From Pseudomonas frederiksbergensis (lineage in GTDB: Bacteria > Pseudomonadota > Gammaproteobacteria > Pseudomonadales > Pseudomonadaceae): a DNA stretch of 64,000 nt. Under the pieces are notes generated by a model that saw only the letters and a list, made by a program, of their open reading frames with translations, searched no databases and was not told where the DNA came from. Numbering within the stretch: position 1 is the first letter of the stretch; every line of letters starts with the position of its first letter. Both the position numbers and the translations under genes were made by a program. Positions 7,972 to 16,077 of this stretch are shown here, one piece after another. The stretch is taken from contig NZ_JQGJ02000001.1 in assembly GCF_000802155.2 (NCBI RefSeq), positions 558,001 through 622,000 of the forward strand, read 5' to 3'.

Positions 7972-10008
7972 ATGTCCAGCGATCCTCTGCTGCAGCCCTA
8001 CAAAATCAAGCATCTGACGCTCAAGAATCGGATCATGACCACCTCCCACGAGCCCGCGTATCCGGTCGATGGCATGCCGAAGGATTTGTACCGTGCCTAT
8101 CACGCCGAACGGGCGAAGGCCGGCGTGGCGCTGACCATGACGGCGGGTTCCGCTGCCGTTTCCCGGGACAGCCCGCCCGTGTTCAACAACGTGCTGGCGT
8201 ACAAGGATGAAGTGGTCAAATGGATGAAGGACCTGACCGACGAGTGCCACGAACACGGCGCCGCCGTAATGATCCAACTCACCCACCTGGGCCGTCGCAC
8301 GCGCTGGGACAAGGCTGACTGGCTGCCGGTCGTCTCGCCGTCCCATCGCCGCGAGGCGTCCCACCGGGCCTTCCCGAAGAAACTGGAAGACTGGGATATC
8401 GACCGGATCATCAAGGATTACGTGGACGCCGCCGAACGCATGAAGGCCGCCGGTCTTGATGGCTTGGAGCTGCAGGCCTACGGGCACCTCATGGATCAGT
8501 TCTGGTCGCCGCTGACCAACGATCTCGACGGGCCCTACGGTGGTTCGCTGGAAAACCGCATGCGCTTCACCTTCGATGTGCTGCGCGGTATCCGCCAGCG
8601 CTGCGGTGAGGACTTCCTGCTGGGGGTGCGCTACACCGGCGACGAAGACCTGCCGGGCGGCTTCGGCGCCAGCGATGGCCTGAGGATTTCCCACATGCTC
8701 AAGGACAGTGGGCTGGTGGATTTTCTCAACGTCGTACGCGGGCACATCGATACCGATGCCGGCCTCACCGACGTGATCCCGATCCAGGGCATGCGCAACT
8801 CGCCGCACCTGGATTTTGCCGGCGAGATTCGCTCAGCCACCGGTTTTCCGACCTTTCATGCGGCCAAGATCCCGGACGTCGCCACAGCACGACACGCCAT
8901 CGCCTCGGGCAAGGTAGACATGATCGGCATGACCCGCGCGCACATGACCGACCCGCATATCGTGCGCAAGATCATTGAAAAACGTGAAGAAGAGATCCGC
9001 CCCTGCGTTGGCGCCAACTATTGCCTGGACCGCATCTATCAGGGCGGCGCCGCGTATTGCATCCACAACGCCGCCACCGGGCGCGAAACCACCATGCCCC
9101 ACGAAATCCCCAAGGCGCCGGTCAAGCGCAACGTCGTGGTGATCGGCAGCGGCCCGGCGGGCCTGGAAGCGGCGCGGGTGGCCGGTGAGCGCGGCCATGA
9201 TGTCACGGTGTTCGAAGTGGCCGACCAGCCAGGTGGGCAAATCCGCCTGACCGCGCAGAGCGAACGTCGACGCGAGATGATCAGCATCATCGATTGGCGC
9301 ATGGCGCAATGCGAACGGCTGGGGGTGAAGTTTCGCTTCAATACCTGGGCCGAAGCCGAGACGGTCTTGGCCGAACAACCGGACGTGGTGGTCGTCGCCA
9401 CGGGCGGCTTGCCCCATACCGAGGTGCTCAAGCAAGGCAATGAGCTGGTGGTGTCGACCTGGGACATCATTTCCGGCGACGTCAAGCCCGGCCAGAACGT
9501 GTTGATTTTTGACGACGCCGGCGACCACGCGGCGCTACAGGCGGCCGAGGTAATCGCCAACAGCGGCGCGAAACTGGAGATCGTCACGCCCGACCGATCG
9601 TTCGCGCCGGAGGTGATGGCCATGAACCTGGTGCCGTACATGCGCAGCCTGCAAGACCTGAACGTCACCTTCACCGTCACGTATCGGGTCGACTCCGTGG
9701 AAAAACGCGACGGGCAACTGGTTGCCAGCTTCGGCAGCGATTACGGCCAGGTGCACAAGCAGCGCGTGGTCGACCAGGTGGTGGTGAACCACGGCACCCT
9801 GCCCCTGGATGATCTGTACTTCGAGCTGCGCCCGCATTCGCGCAACAACGGCGCGGTCGAACAGCACAACCTGATCGCCGGGAAAACCCAGGACATCGTG
9901 ACCAACCCGGACGGCCGCTTCCAACTGTTCCGGATTGGTGACGCGGTGTCGGCGCGTAATACCCATGCGGCAATCTACGACGCGTTGCGGCTGGTCAAGG
10001 ACCTTTAA
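7972..10008 (+). CDS. DgcA/StcD-like FMN/FAD demethylase (NADH:flavin oxidoreductase)
   Basis: 678 residues: an old-yellow-enzyme type FMN barrel (about 8-335), an Fe-S cysteine segment, then an FAD/NAD-binding part starting VVVIGSGPAGLEAARVAGE. It belongs to the group with dimethylglycine demethylase DgcA and N-methylproline demethylase StcD, of the same size; which N-methyl amine it uses is not certain. The cysteine segment reads C345-V-G-A348-N-Y-C351 and later C363, so the second of the four cysteines found in trimethylamine dehydrogenase is alanine. The ATG at 7972 has GGGAG nine bases upstream; an in-frame extension upstream to 7732 looks non-coding. A binding-protein gene is divergent from it and a ProC-like gene follows in convergent orientation. 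Confidence 0.88.
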   Translation: MSSDPLLQPYKIKHLTLKNRIMTTSHEPAYPVDGMPKDLYRAYHAERAKAGVALTMTAGSAAVSRDSPPVFNNVLAYKDEVVKWMKDLTDECHEHGAAVMIQLTHLGRRTRWDKADWLPVVSPSHRREASHRAFPKKLEDWDIDRIIKDYVDAAERMKAAGLDGLELQAYGHLMDQFWSPLTNDLDGPYGGSLENRMRFTFDVLRGIRQRCGEDFLLGVRYTGDEDLPGGFGASDGLRISHMLKDSGLVDFLNVVRGHIDTDAGLTDVIPIQGMRNSPHLDFAGEIRSATGFPTFHAAKIPDVATARHAIASGKVDMIGMTRAHMTDPHIVRKIIEKREEEIRPCVGANYCLDRIYQGGAAYCIHNAATGRETTMPHEIPKAPVKRNVVVIGSGPAGLEAARVAGERGHDVTVFEVADQPGGQIRLTAQSERRREMISIIDWRMAQCERLGVKFRFNTWAEAETVLAEQPDVVVVATGGLPHTEVLKQGNELVVSTWDIISGDVKPGQNVLIFDDAGDHAALQAAEVIANSGAKLEIVTPDRSFAPEVMAMNLVPYMRSLQDLNVTFTVTYRVDSVEKRDGQLVASFGSDYGQVHKQRVVDQVVVNHGTLPLDDLYFELRPHSRNNGAVEQHNLIAGKTQDIVTNPDGRFQLFRIGDAVSARNTHAAIYDALRLVKDL

Positions 10009-10012
10009 GAAG

Positions 10013-10090
10013 AGTTCGCTCGCGAAAGCGGTGGTTCAGCCACATGCATGTTGGATTGGCTTCCGACTTCGCGGGCAGGCTCCCACAAGT
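10013..10090. repeat. Degenerate REPIN-like element
   Basis: GCTCGCGAAAGCGGTGGTTC on the left and a mirrored TTCGCGGGCAGGCTCCCAC on the right resemble the two ends of a Pseudomonas REPIN, with a variable centre. It lies between the convergent demethylase and ProC-like genes and may end transcription from both sides. Confidence 0.55.
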
Positions 10091-10107
10091 CCCTGTATAT
10101 GCACGCG

Positions 10108-10893
10108 TCAGGCTTGGAGTCCTTTACGCGCCACGGCGGCGCCAGCTTGCAACGCCCTTCCCACCTGCGCCTCGAAATGCCCCTGGGTCATCGACTGCAA
10201 GGCGGCGGCCGTCACGCCGCGATAGGCGACCAGGGCATCGATCATCTGCCGGGCATCATGACTGGCGAGCAACTGGCTGCTGTTGACCACGACATTATGG
10301 GCGGCTAGCTGTGCAATCTCCGCAGGAATGCCGGCTGCCATCGCCTGATTCGCCAATGCCGTCATCAACAGAGCAGGAAAGGCCGGGCCGGTGCCCGAAA
10401 GCGCGGAGAGATAGTCGATGAAGTCTTCCTGCTGGACCTCGGCAGCGGTGCCCACGCATTCGAACAAGCGCTGGACGAGGCTCTTCGTCGCCGGCTCCAC
10501 CGCGCCAGCGCAATACCAAGGCGTAAAGGATTGCCCGATTTCCACCGCCGCATTGGGCATCGCCCGCACGACGCTTGAAGCCGAGGACTGCGCGACAATA
10601 GCCTGCGCCGTGATGCCGGCCATCAATGATATGACCGTCTTGCCCATCGCGTTGAGGGTCAGGCCGGCGAATTGCTCGGGTCGTACCGCGATGATGACGA
10701 TGTCGCTGCGGTCCACCAGTGCCTGGTTATCGGCGACCAGGCAAACGCCTTGCCGCGCCAATGGATGAGTCCCTGAGCGATTGGATACGACCAGGTTACT
10801 CGCCGGCAGCAGGTTCTTCGCCAGCACGGCCTTGGCAATCGCCCCGCCCAGCCAGCCCGTACCGCCGATGATGCCCAGCGTCGGCTCGGTCAT
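10108..10893 (-). CDS. Divergent ProC-like (pyrroline-5-carboxylate reductase) protein
   Basis: 261 residues with an N-terminal Rossmann fold and the C-terminal helical dimerisation domain of ProC (ALSGTGPAFPALLMTAL). It departs from canonical ProC in two places: the nucleotide loop is GIIGGTGWLGGAI rather than the usual GxGNM form, and the SPGGTT active-site segment is replaced by VAYRGVTAAAL. It is therefore probably a paralogue acting on a related imine rather than the housekeeping enzyme. It overlaps the upstream TetR gene by 4 bp and is co-transcribed with it. With the neighbouring demethylase, a role in N-methylproline or another cyclic amine is plausible but unproven. Confidence 0.85.
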   Translation of the reverse strand: MTEPTLGIIGGTGWLGGAIAKAVLAKNLLPASNLVVSNRSGTHPLARQGVCLVADNQALVDRSDIVIIAVRPEQFAGLTLNAMGKTVISLMAGITAQAIVAQSSASSVVRAMPNAAVEIGQSFTPWYCAGAVEPATKSLVQRLFECVGTAAEVQQEDFIDYLSALSGTGPAFPALLMTALANQAMAAGIPAEIAQLAAHNVVVNSSQLLASHDARQMIDALVAYRGVTAAALQSMTQGHFEAQVGRALQAGAAVARKGLQA

Positions 10894-11591
10894 TTTCCAG
10901 CGGTCTCTTCAAAGGTTTCCACCAGCGGCACAAAGACCCCAGGCTCTTTTTCGGCATAACCGAATTTGCCGTAGAAACGGTCCAGCTCGCGCTGCTTGGG
11001 CACCTTGCCGGTGAAAATGCTCACGTAATGCGGGATGCGCTGGAAACGCACGGTGATCAACTCGCTGGTGTTCATGGTGATGTAGCCGATCTGGGTCAGG
11101 TAGATCGTTCGCGCTCGTGCGTCGGCCCCTTGGCTGTCGTAGCCGAAGCGCTTGAACATGCTCGCCAGGGCGCCCATTCGCTGCTCGTCGACAACGGCGA
11201 CTTCCTGGGCCACTTCAGCGGATTGGAGTGCCCAACTGCGCACCGCGAATTCGAACTGCGAGTCGAACAGTTGTGGGTTGAGCCAGCACTCGAAGACATT
11301 CAGGATCGCCTCGGAGATGCTCTCGGCGTAGCTTTCGCTTTGACGGATCAGGCCACCGGTGTTGGTCTCGCGCCAGCGCGACAGCAAAGCCGCCAGCAGC
11401 TGTTCGCGGTCCTCGAAAAACCAATAGAAACTGGTGCGTGACAACCCCAGGCGCTTGGCCAACGGCATGACCCGGACCGCATCGATGCCGGACTCCTTCA
11501 AAGCCTCGTAGGCCGCTTCCAGCCAGCCTTCGGGCGACCCCCGCCAACCTGCGTCCTGGGCCTTGCCACGCGCCTTCCCGACCTGGGGCAT
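10890..11591 (-). CDS. TetR family transcriptional regulator
   Basis: 233 residues. The N-terminal helix-turn-helix (about 20-65) contains AKRLGLSRTSFYWFFEDREQLL, the recognition helix typical of TetR. The C-terminal ligand domain is not informative. The start has AAGGTGG upstream. It is the first gene of a two-gene unit with the ProC-like gene. A perfect dyad lies 55-74 bp upstream of the start and a related half-site lies before the demethylase gene, suggesting autoregulation plus control of the catabolic gene. Confidence 0.92.
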   Translation of the reverse strand: MPQVGKARGKAQDAGWRGSPEGWLEAAYEALKESGIDAVRVMPLAKRLGLSRTSFYWFFEDREQLLAALLSRWRETNTGGLIRQSESYAESISEAILNVFECWLNPQLFDSQFEFAVRSWALQSAEVAQEVAVVDEQRMGALASMFKRFGYDSQGADARARTIYLTQIGYITMNTSELITVRFQRIPHYVSIFTGKVPKQRELDRFYGKFGYAEKEPGVFVPLVETFEETAGK

Positions 11592-11645
11592 TTTGCATCC
11601 ACCTTATTGAACATACGTAACGCGAATGTACTCGGATGCCCGTCG

Positions 11646-11665
11646 AATGTACACCGGAGTACATT
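11646..11665. promoter_or_regulatory. Inverted-repeat operator upstream of the TetR gene
   Basis: AATGTAC (11646-11652) and GTACATT (11659-11665) form a perfect 7-bp dyad around ACCGGA. A second AATGTAC occurs at 11625-11631. The arm and spacer AATGTACACC recur upstream of the demethylase promoter. Binding by the adjacent TetR protein is inferred. Confidence 0.7.
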
Positions 11666-11707
11666 TGATTGACTCGCCTCCCCTGGTCCCCAGGGACCGG
11701 CTCTGGT

Positions 11708-11902
11708 TTAGCCCGCTGGCCTTGGTGGGTTCGCCATCGCCGCGCCCATCCGCTTGACCTTCTTGGGCGTGCGCGATGTTCCCCATGAACCACGGCCGGT
11801 TTTATCCGGACCGTTACCAGAGCCTTTGGTGGCCTGAAATATGAATCCCGTTTTCTCGCAACGCTGCTTTATCCATGTTTGAGCAGAGCGCGTCGTCCCC
11901 AT
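11708..11902 (-). CDS. Possible small basic protein, uncertain
   Basis: A 64-residue frame rich in Lys, Arg and Gly with AAGG upstream of its ATG. No family is recognised. The 400-bp stretch between the TetR gene and the next gene holds nothing else apart from the TetR operator and a GGTCCC-CA-GGGACC hairpin (11685-11698). Low confidence. Confidence 0.25.
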   Translation of the reverse strand: MGTTRSAQTWIKQRCEKTGFIFQATKGSGNGPDKTGRGSWGTSRTPKKVKRMGAAMANPPRPAG

Positions 11903-11994
11903 TTATCAATTGCCTTAAAAAACCGGGACCGGCGGCCGATACCTATGACAAGAGCCCATTAACTGGGTAAGCAGGATGACGGCGGGAACCGGTG

Positions 11995-12258
11995 ATGACA
12001 GACATATATCTGCTGATAGCGAGCGGGACAGACCAGAGCGATGCGTATGTACTGGGTTGGTTCGATGACCGAAACAAAGCCCGGGAAGCGGCCGAACAGA
12101 AGGAATGGGAGGCTTATCGAGCCAGCCTGAAGGCGGAGCATCCCTGGTCGAGCCATAAACCACTGGCACCGGACAAGACCGATTACCGGCGCTACTGGAT
12201 CAAGACCGTTTCGAAATTCGAACAGGTTTCCGTCCCGAGGTCTCTGGCCGTCCACTGA
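11995..12258 (+). CDS. Small protein of unknown function
   Basis: 87 residues, soluble, no signal peptide or membrane segment. It is rich in aromatic and charged residues (WFDDRNKAREAAEQKEWEAY), and the C-terminal half includes DYRRYWIKTVSKFEQV. I do not recognise a family. The ATG at 11995 is preceded by GGCGGGAA; a GTG directly before it is an alternative. It stands alone, followed by a 28-codon membrane-peptide gene. Confidence 0.6.
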   Translation: MTDIYLLIASGTDQSDAYVLGWFDDRNKAREAAEQKEWEAYRASLKAEHPWSSHKPLAPDKTDYRRYWIKTVSKFEQVSVPRSLAVH

Positions 12259-12362
12259 GCGGTCCGTGTCCATCAAACCGTCGACTCATTGCGAAAATTT
12301 AACGAACCGCGCGCGCTCGCCGGGGGTCTAGAAAACTAAGCCCATCCGATGAGAGCGTTCCT

Positions 12363-12449
12363 ATGTTGAAATTTCTTGGTGGTACCGTTGGGATCATTTT
12401 CCTGATTGGCCTGATCGTGGTCATTGCCTTGTTCAAGTTCATTTTCTGA
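12363..12449 (+). CDS. 28-residue single-span membrane peptide
   Basis: ATG at 12363 to TGA at 12447-12449 encodes 28 residues: MLKF, an unbroken hydrophobic segment (GGTVGIIFLIGLIVVIALF) and a short KFIF tail. This fits one transmembrane helix with a lysine near each end. A GAGAG lies about ten bases upstream and a GC-rich hairpin follows ten bases after the stop, so the reading frame has its own boundaries. The function is unknown; small hydrophobic proteins like this often bind a larger membrane complex. Confidence 0.6.
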   Translation: MLKFLGGTVGIIFLIGLIVVIALFKFIF

Positions 12450-12458
12450 TCCGGCCGG

Positions 12459-12479
12459 CGGTAGCGTATTGCGCTACCG
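12459..12479. terminator. Hairpin between the small membrane peptide and the TetR gene
   Basis: CGGTAGCG (12459-12466) and CGCTACCG (12472-12479) form a perfect 8-bp stem with a five-base loop. There is no clear T-tract on either side. It lies between convergent genes and probably terminates both. Confidence 0.6.
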
Positions 12480-12486
12480 TCGCGCT

Positions 12487-13056
12487 TTACACAGGTTCGG
12501 ACGCAGGCAGGGACGCCAGGATCCGATCACGGCAGACCTGCAGTATCTCGTCCGCCAACGGAGCATCATCCGGACAGGCCCGCGACAGCATCACCGCACC
12601 GACTGCATGGGCGAACAGGTTGATCATCGCTGCCCGGTCCCCTTCGCCTGTCGGCCCCAGCTTTTGCTCAAGCGCAGCCAGCGTGCCCTCCACTCCGTTG
12701 GCAAACATGGTTTTCACCTCATCGGACTGACGCGCCGCGTCGCCGCACAAGGCGGCCATCGTGCAGCCATTGCCCCGCGCATCGCGGTGCTCGCGCGAGA
12801 CATACATGGCGAAGAACCCAGCAACATCCAAGTTGCTGGCGCTGGTCAATGAACGCGAAAGACTGTCCGCCGCAGCTTCGGCCATCAGGTCGGCTTTCGA
12901 GCCGAAGTGCTTGTAGAAGCCACCATGGGTGAAGCCAGCGGCGGCCATCAGGTCGGCCACGCCGATGCCGTCAAAGCCACGTTCGCGAAACAGGACAGAC
13001 GCCGTCTCGACGATATGTTCCCGGTTTGCCTGTGCCTGGGCCTTTGTCACTCTCAT
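12487..13056 (-). CDS. TetR/AcrR family regulator
   Basis: 189 residues. The helix-turn-helix (about 10-55) includes GVADLMAAAGFTHGGFYKHF, typical of the branch that controls a divergent oxidoreductase and contains a conserved cysteine region (GCTMAALCGDAAR). It is divergent from an SDR gene. The 184-bp gap contains a long inverted repeat around a TTGACA box, so it probably represses the SDR gene. The inducer is unknown. Confidence 0.92.
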   Translation of the reverse strand: MRVTKAQAQANREHIVETASVLFRERGFDGIGVADLMAAAGFTHGGFYKHFGSKADLMAEAAADSLSRSLTSASNLDVAGFFAMYVSREHRDARGNGCTMAALCGDAARQSDEVKTMFANGVEGTLAALEQKLGPTGEGDRAAMINLFAHAVGAVMLSRACPDDAPLADEILQVCRDRILASLPASEPV

Positions 13057-13102
13057 TTTTCGTCACCTCGTGCCGCTCGAATCATGCTTCGCATCATACA
13101 TA

Positions 13103-13152
13103 GATGCCGACCATAATCAAATTCGTTGACAGCTTAGATTTCGGTCATCATC
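13103..13152. promoter_or_regulatory. Inverted repeat around a -35 box, TetR/SDR divergent region
   Basis: GATGCCGACCATAATC (13103-13118) and the reverse complement of 13137-13152 (GATGATGACCGAAATC) agree at 12 of 16 positions: GATG, GACC and AATC are kept. A TTGACA (13126-13131) lies between the arms. This is a credible paired operator over the SDR promoter. Confidence 0.6.
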
Positions 13153-13240
13153 ATAAATCGGACCCAATGCAATCCAGCTCCAGGTTACATCTTGAGCGCC
13201 GCAGCCAATCGCACCTCCTTACCCTGAAGAGACTGACACC

Positions 13241-14023
13241 ATGACCACTCGCAAAACCGTACTCATCACTGGTGCTTCCACCGGCATCGGCGCCGTCTAT
13301 GCCCAGCGCTTCGCCCAGCGCGGCCACGATCTGGTGCTGGTGGCTCGCGACAATGCGCGGCTGGAAGCGCTGGCGACCGAACTGCGCAACGAACACAACG
13401 TTATCGTCGATGTGCTTCAGGCGGACCTGACTCAAACCGCCGACCTGAACAAAGTCGAAGCGCGTCTGCGCGACGACGACAACATTGGTCTCTTGATCAA
13501 CAACGCAGGCGCGGCCCAATCCGGCAGTTTCATCGAACAGACCACCGACAGCGTCGCGCTGCTGGTTTCGCTCAACACCACCGCGCTCGTCCGGCTCGCC
13601 AGCGCCATCGCCCCACGCCTGGCGAAGGCTGGCGACGGCGCGATCATCAACATCGGCTCGGTGGTCGGCCTGGCGCCGGAATTCGGTATGTCGGTCTATG
13701 GCGCGACCAAGGCCTTCGTGCTGTTCCTGTCCCAGGGGCTCAGCCTCGAACTCTCGCCTAAAGGCGTCTACGTCCAAGCCGTGCTGCCGGCAGCCACCCG
13801 GACCGAAATCTGGGAACGCGCGGGCATCGACATCAATACGCTGAGTGAAATCATGGAAGTTAGCGATCTCGTCGATGCCGCGCTGGTCGGATTCGATCGC
13901 CGCGAACCGGTGACCATTCCGCCGCTACAGGACGGTGCTCGCTGGGATGCGTTGCAAGCTGCGCGCCAAGGATTGCTGGGGCAAATCAAGCAATCGGCGG
14001 TGGCTGAGCGATACATGGGCTGA
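13241..14023 (+). CDS. Short-chain dehydrogenase/reductase
   Basis: 260 residues of the classical SDR fold: the nucleotide motif TGASTGIG near residue 10, NNAG near residue 87, a catalytic Ser in INIGSVVG and Tyr-x3-Lys in YGATK. The substrate is unknown. It is divergent from, and probably repressed by, the TetR gene at 12487. The C-terminal part (EYMG-like end, AERYMG) is typical of the YqjQ/DltE-like SDRs. No partner enzyme is adjacent on the same strand apart from the alcohol dehydrogenase 140 bp downstream. Confidence 0.92.
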   Translation: MTTRKTVLITGASTGIGAVYAQRFAQRGHDLVLVARDNARLEALATELRNEHNVIVDVLQADLTQTADLNKVEARLRDDDNIGLLINNAGAAQSGSFIEQTTDSVALLVSLNTTALVRLASAIAPRLAKAGDGAIINIGSVVGLAPEFGMSVYGATKAFVLFLSQGLSLELSPKGVYVQAVLPAATRTEIWERAGIDINTLSEIMEVSDLVDAALVGFDRREPVTIPPLQDGARWDALQAARQGLLGQIKQSAVAERYMG

Positions 14024-14163
14024 CGGTTTTATCGAAAGCACTGCTCCGACGTTGAACGGTTGCGGCTGGCTGGAATGGCGTGGGCTTTATCACATCAACA
14101 TCATTGACGTGAACACAGTCCACCCCTAGGTTAGCGGCATACCCAAGGCGTAGGAGCAAGACC

Positions 14164-15177
14164 ATGAAAGAGCTTGTCGTCCAGCACCCCGGCCAACTGG
14201 CCTGGGTGAACGTGCCGTCCCCCCTATTGACCAGCCCGCGCAGTGCCCTGGTGCGGCCCATCGCCTCGGCATCCTGCGACCTCGATCGGCGCTTGATCGC
14301 CGGTCTCACGCCGTTCAAGCCGCCGTTTGCCTTGGGCCACGAATGTGTCGCTGAAGTGCTGGAGGTCGGCGACGAGGTCACCGGCGTGCGTCGCGGCGAC
14401 CTGGTGTCGGTGCCGTGGAAAATCGCCTGCGGCGAGTGCCGCCAGTGCCTTGCCGGGCGGGCCACCGCTTGCACCGCCGTGGCTCGACATGCGGCCTTCG
14501 GCGTCCCGGCGGGCGGACACTGGGGCGGCCTGTTCTCCGAAGTGGTCCTGGTGCCCTTCGCCGATGCGATGTTGGTGCCACTGCCGCCCGGCCTGAATCC
14601 GTTGGCTGTCGCCAGCGCCAGCGACAACTTGACCGACGCCTGGGTCGCCGCCAGCCGACCTATCGCCTCGCGCCCGGATGCCCGCGTGCTGGTGGTCGGC
14701 GGCACGGAGAGCCTGGGGGTCCTGGCGGTGCAGATGGCGGTGGCCGCGGGGGCGGCAAGTGTCGATTATCTGGACGACAATCCCTACCGACTGGACCTTG
14801 CCCAACGCAGCGGCGCCAATGTCGACCCCGGCCAGGTGCTGGATGAGCGTTACGACGTGGTGGTCTCCGCTACGCGTGACCCGCAGGCGTTGCATCGGGG
14901 TCTGCTGGCTCTCGCCCCCGGTGGTCATTGCTCATGCATCGGTATTATTTTCGACGACCCGAAGATTCCCTTGTTCGGCATGTACCTGCGCGACGTGACC
15001 CTGTCGGTGGGCGTCTGCAATGTGCGCCCGCACATTCCCAAGGTGTTCGAGCTGGTCGGCAGCGGACGCTGCGATCCGCTGCTGGTGAGCCCGACCATCG
15101 TATCGTGCGAAGACGCCACCGAAGCACTGGTGCAACCGTTGGCCAAATGTATCGTAGTGCGCGAGCGCATCACTTGA
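14164..15177 (+). CDS. Zinc-type alcohol dehydrogenase (MDR family)
   Basis: 337 residues. A GroES-like N-terminal domain carries the catalytic zinc segment (FALGHECVAEV) and the four structural-zinc cysteines in CGECRQCLAGRATAC. The Rossmann domain begins ARVLVVGGTESLGVLAVQ. It acts on an alcohol or polyol with NAD(P); the substrate is unknown. TAGGAG stands eight bases before the ATG. It may be read from the SDR promoter upstream. A MarR gene converges on it with a gap of three bases. Confidence 0.9.
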   Translation: MKELVVQHPGQLAWVNVPSPLLTSPRSALVRPIASASCDLDRRLIAGLTPFKPPFALGHECVAEVLEVGDEVTGVRRGDLVSVPWKIACGECRQCLAGRATACTAVARHAAFGVPAGGHWGGLFSEVVLVPFADAMLVPLPPGLNPLAVASASDNLTDAWVAASRPIASRPDARVLVVGGTESLGVLAVQMAVAAGAASVDYLDDNPYRLDLAQRSGANVDPGQVLDERYDVVVSATRDPQALHRGLLALAPGGHCSCIGIIFDDPKIPLFGMYLRDVTLSVGVCNVRPHIPKVFELVGSGRCDPLLVSPTIVSCEDATEALVQPLAKCIVVRERIT

Positions 15178-15180
15178 GGC

Positions 15181-15648
15181 TCAATTGAGGCGCTCGGCCA
15201 AGGCCTGCATTACTTTCGTCCAGGCATCTTGACCCAGGGAGTCGGTTTGCGCGAACGCCTGGCGCAAGGCCTGGCGCTCCAGCTCGGACGCCTGGTGCTC
15301 AAGCGCCTGGCCCTGCTCGGTGAGGGCCAGCAGCTTGAAGCGGTGGCGTTCCGGCTGGCGTGTGTAGCAAACCAGCTCACGCTCGAACAGGTGCGTCAAC
15401 GGTCTGTGCATCGCCTGCTTGCTGACACCAAGCGTGATCGCCAGGTCGCCTACGTTGACTTCGTCTGCCCGGGCGATGATGTACAAGATGCGATGGTGCA
15501 CGCGGGACAGGCCCTGGGTTTGCAGGAAAGCATCGGCGTCAGCGGTCAAGCCACGGAAGCCGAAGTGCAGGAGCTCCAGGGCGGAATCGAGGGGGTCCAG
15601 TGCCTGCAGACGAACGGATGCTGCGTTGATTTTTCTGTCGATGACCAT
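15181..15648 (-). CDS. MarR family transcriptional regulator
   Basis: 155 residues. The winged helix-turn-helix (about 50-115) includes LAITLGVSKQAMHRPLTHLFE and the wing segment RHRFKLLALTEQG. It starts at the ATG at 15648. Its stop is three bases from the end of the alcohol dehydrogenase gene, so there is no room for a terminator between the convergent genes. Targets and ligand cannot be read from sequence. Confidence 0.9.
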   Translation of the reverse strand: MVIDRKINAASVRLQALDPLDSALELLHFGFRGLTADADAFLQTQGLSRVHHRILYIIARADEVNVGDLAITLGVSKQAMHRPLTHLFERELVCYTRQPERHRFKLLALTEQGQALEHQASELERQALRQAFAQTDSLGQDAWTKVMQALAERLN

Positions 15649-15735
15649 GCTGTTCTCACCCGATGAACTGGCGGAGAGTCTGAGCCTTTTATCCCCGGAG
15701 CTCCCGGCGCCAATTATCGCGCAGAGGAAACCGAG

Positions 15736-16077
15736 TCATTTCGGCGCGTACTCCTTGCACATATCCTGCGCCATGGCAGCAAGCGGAGATTTGAGGATGG
15801 TGCTCGTGATGCTTGCCACCTCGAGTTTATAGGAAGGGTCGGATTTGATTTTCCTGACTTGCGACTTTTTTGCCTCATCGATCTTGGGGTCGGAGGCCAT
15901 CGCATTCTCGACGTCGCCGTTCAGGCCTGGGTTGGTTTTGTTGCAAACTTGCTCCATCGCGACCATTGTCACTGACCATTGATGCTCTTCCTCTTGCTGA
16001 TTCGCCAGAGAGTTCCCAGTAAAAGCGAAGCCCGCCAGGCACAGCGACACCCTGAAAATCCTTGTCGATGACATCAT
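15736..16077 (-). CDS. Small exported protein of unknown function
   Basis: 113 residues. The N-terminus (MMSSTRIFRVSLCLAGFAFTGNSLA) looks like a Sec signal peptide cut near SLA-NQ. The mature part has two cysteines (EQVCNKTN and QDMCKEYAPK) that may form a disulfide, and is rich in Lys and Glu. No known family was recognised. AAAGGA precedes a tandem ATG-ATG start; the first is used here. It is divergent from the DKNYY gene. Confidence 0.75.
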   Translation of the reverse strand: MMSSTRIFRVSLCLAGFAFTGNSLANQQEEEHQWSVTMVAMEQVCNKTNPGLNGDVENAMASDPKIDEAKKSQVRKIKSDPSYKLEVASITSTILKSPLAAMAQDMCKEYAPK

